Positions 13,846 to 15,026 of a DNA stretch of 15,026 bases are shown piece by piece; position 1 is the stretch's first letter; the number at the start of each line of letters is the position of its first letter. A program made the translations under genes and the position numbers. Where the stretch lies: assembly GCA_030039915.1 (NCBI GenBank), contig JASHUP010000124.1, forward strand, positions 1 to 15,026. The letters are read 5' to 3'. Source of the DNA: Thermoplasmata archaeon. GTDB lineage: Archaea > Thermoplasmatota > Thermoplasmata > UBA184. The notes beneath the pieces were generated by a model. The model saw nothing but the letters and a program-made list of their open reading frames with translations, was not told where the DNA came from and did no database searches.

Positions 13846-14560
13846 TCCGCCGCACGGCGCGGCCGGCGCGGAACCCGAACAACCCGAGCTCACCGCATCG
13901 CACGGCGTCCGCGCGCCGGGTACGGGCCCACTGCCTCAGGGGAGCGCAGAGGCTGCCCCCCGGCCCGTGGTCGGCGATCGCCACCGAGCCGGCACGGAAC
14001 CGGCGGTCGATCGCGGCGAATTCGCGCGCCGCGTCCGACTCCGAGTGCGGCACGTCGTAGACGAACATCTCCACCGGAAATCCCTCCTCCGCGAGGAGCG
14101 GCACGGCCCGGCGCTTGTCGCCGAGTCGGAGGTCCCATCGGGCGCGCAACGGGAACGGGACCGCCCACCCCGACGAACGGCCGGGAGGGAGCGCCCACGA
14201 CGGGGAGCGCCGGCGGCCCCGGGCCAGCTTCGGGGTCTCGAGCTTCGGAAGGTCGACCGAGTGGAGCGTGCCCCGACCTACCCGGTCGAGCGCCTGCAGC
14301 ATATACGCCGAGGAGACGCCCGACGAGACGCCGACCTCGACCACGTGCCGGGGGCGGAGAAGGCGGACGAGCGCGTAGAGCTCGAGCGGGGCATCGATCT
14401 CGACGTAGGAGGGGCGGCCGCCGACGCGGTGCATCCGATCGAGATGGCGATAGAGGGTTCGCTCGCGCTGGGCTTCCTCGACGAGCTGCTGGGCGCGGGC
14501 CTCCGAGACGTGGGCGAGGGTGGCGACCCAGCGCGCGTCGGGGTTGCTCTCGGGATGCAT
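13817..14560 (-). CDS. Class I SAM-dependent methyltransferase (Methyltransf_24-like)
   Basis: A 247-residue protein with a Rossmann SAM-binding core. Motif I is VVEVGVSSGVSSAYMLQAL (73-91), followed by GTLHSVDLP with the acidic residue that contacts the SAM ribose (Asp103). A later FVYDVPHSESDAAREF (166-181) resembles the HDSxH stretch of family-24/cephalosporin-hydroxylase-like methyltransferases, and GSVAIADHG (191-199) follows. The substrate is unknown. ATG 14560 places the start just before the first recognisable helix; extending further would read through the end of radA. There is a 34-nt gap after radA on the same strand, so co-transcription with radA is likely. The C-terminal end overlaps the ModE-like gene by 29 nt and is Arg-rich. 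Confidence 0.72.
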   Translation of the reverse strand: MHPESNPDARWVATLAHVSEARAQQLVEEAQRERTLYRHLDRMHRVGGRPSYVEIDAPLELYALVRLLRPRHVVEVGVSSGVSSAYMLQALDRVGRGTLHSVDLPKLETPKLARGRRRSPSWALPPGRSSGWAVPFPLRARWDLRLGDKRRAVPLLAEEGFPVEMFVYDVPHSESDAAREFAAIDRRFRAGSVAIADHGPGGSLCAPLRQWARTRRADAVRCGELGLFGFRAGRAVRRISRPSRPAR

Positions 14561-14594
14561 GGGGACGGGGGAGGGCGTTTGGGAACGAGGCGAC

Positions 14595-15026
14595 CTAGTC
14601 GCGGATCCCTTCCGTCGTGAGCGCGAAGACCGCCTCGCCCTCGGGGAGGTTCGGCGAGTCGATGAGCCGGGCGATCCGCTTCGGAGGCTTCGACTTCCGC
14701 AAGTAGACCCGGTACGTCGCCGCATGGGCGACGATGTTCCCGCCGATCGGGCGGGTCGGGTCGCCGAAGAGGATGTCCGGTCGCGCCGAGACCTGGTTCG
14801 TGACCACGATGGAGGCGTTGTACGTATCCGCGAAGCGCAGCAGCTCGTGGAGGTGGCGGTTCAGGTGCTGCTGGCGCGGCGCGAGTTCGGCGCGACCGAG
14901 GTACTCGGAGCGGAAGTGCGCCGTGAGCGAATCGACCACGAGGAGCCGGATCGGCTTTTCGCGGGCGAGCTCCTGGGCCTTCTGGACGAGCAGCATCTGG
15001 TGGTTCGAGTTGAACGCCCGCGCGAC
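14595..15026 (-). CDS. radA: RadA recombinase, C-terminal fragment
   Basis: The last 143 codons of the archaeal RecA/Rad51-type recombinase, which forms filaments on single-stranded DNA and drives strand exchange in repair. The fragment opens with [16 protein letters not shown], then has Walker [12 protein letters not shown], the loop region [38 protein letters not shown], and [18 protein letters not shown] with [20 protein letters not shown] near the end. These match archaeal RadA closely. The N-terminal DNA-binding domain and Walker A are beyond the right edge, so the start is outside the window. A methyltransferase gene follows closely. Confidence 0.95.
   Translation of the reverse strand, partial: VARAFNSNHQMLLVQKAQELAREKPIRLLVVDSLTAHFRSEYLGRAELAPRQQHLNRHLHELLRFADTYNASIVVTNQVSARPDILFGDPTRPIGGNIVAHAATYRVYLRKSKPPKRIARLIDSPNLPEGEAVFALTTEGIRD

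Noticed and set aside
1..15026. CRISPR array, insertion sequence, prophage, or toxin-antitoxin/defence island
   Set aside because: No regularly spaced repeats, transposase, integrase, terminal repeats or defence-type domains were seen; the content is mainly metabolic, repair and transport genes.

Overview
The window is a very GC-rich piece of an archaeal chromosome. The archaeal assignment rests on a RadA recombinase fragment at the right edge, an RNase P protein of the Pop5 type, a type IV pilin-like membrane protein, BRE/TATA-like promoters lying about 25 bp from short-leader or leaderless starts, and an apparently FtsZ-like C-terminus at the left edge. The mix of genes and the base composition would fit a high-GC member of the Thermoplasmatota, but that is inference only. 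Coding density is high. Genes are packed with 4-nt stop/start overlaps on the same strand and short tail-to-tail overlaps between convergent pairs.

Left part (1-6100): the end of a probable ftsZ overlaps an RNase P Pop5 gene. A pilin-like secreted protein follows on the minus strand and is divergent from purH, which makes the last two steps of IMP synthesis. A thioredoxin converges on purH and is divergent from a MutY adenine glycosylase whose C-terminal domain keeps a complete Nudix motif. MutY converges on, and overlaps by 251 nt, a GlcD/D-lactate dehydrogenase-type FAD oxidoreductase. A degenerate response-regulator receiver protein lies upstream of that oxidoreductase.

Middle (6570-6862): the largest non-coding stretch has a 10-bp inverted repeat, two TATA-like boxes, and a nested 12-bp plus 10-bp stem ending before a T-run. 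I read this as a candidate small structured RNA gene or a structured leader. A winged-helix/double zinc-ribbon protein follows, tail-to-tail with histidine ammonia-lyase.

Right part (9100-15026): a nickel superoxide dismutase (sodN) is divergent from its probable maturation protease (sodX). Next comes a four-gene molybdate/tungstate uptake operon (binding protein, permease, ATPase, ModE-like regulator) with every junction overlapping by 4 nt. A perfect 23-bp inverted repeat (8-7-8) fills the space between the operon's TATA box and its predicted leaderless start, and is a good candidate operator for the terminal regulator. The window ends with a class I methyltransferase downstream of radA.

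Several genes deal with oxidative damage (thioredoxin, MutY-Nudix, NiSOD with SodX, RadA), but they are in separate transcription units, so a single system is not demonstrated. The best second-look items are the 10100-10122 palindrome, the 6731-6840 RNA candidate, the MutY protein with Glu in place of the catalytic Asp plus an intact Nudix box, and the archaeal sodN/sodX pair.
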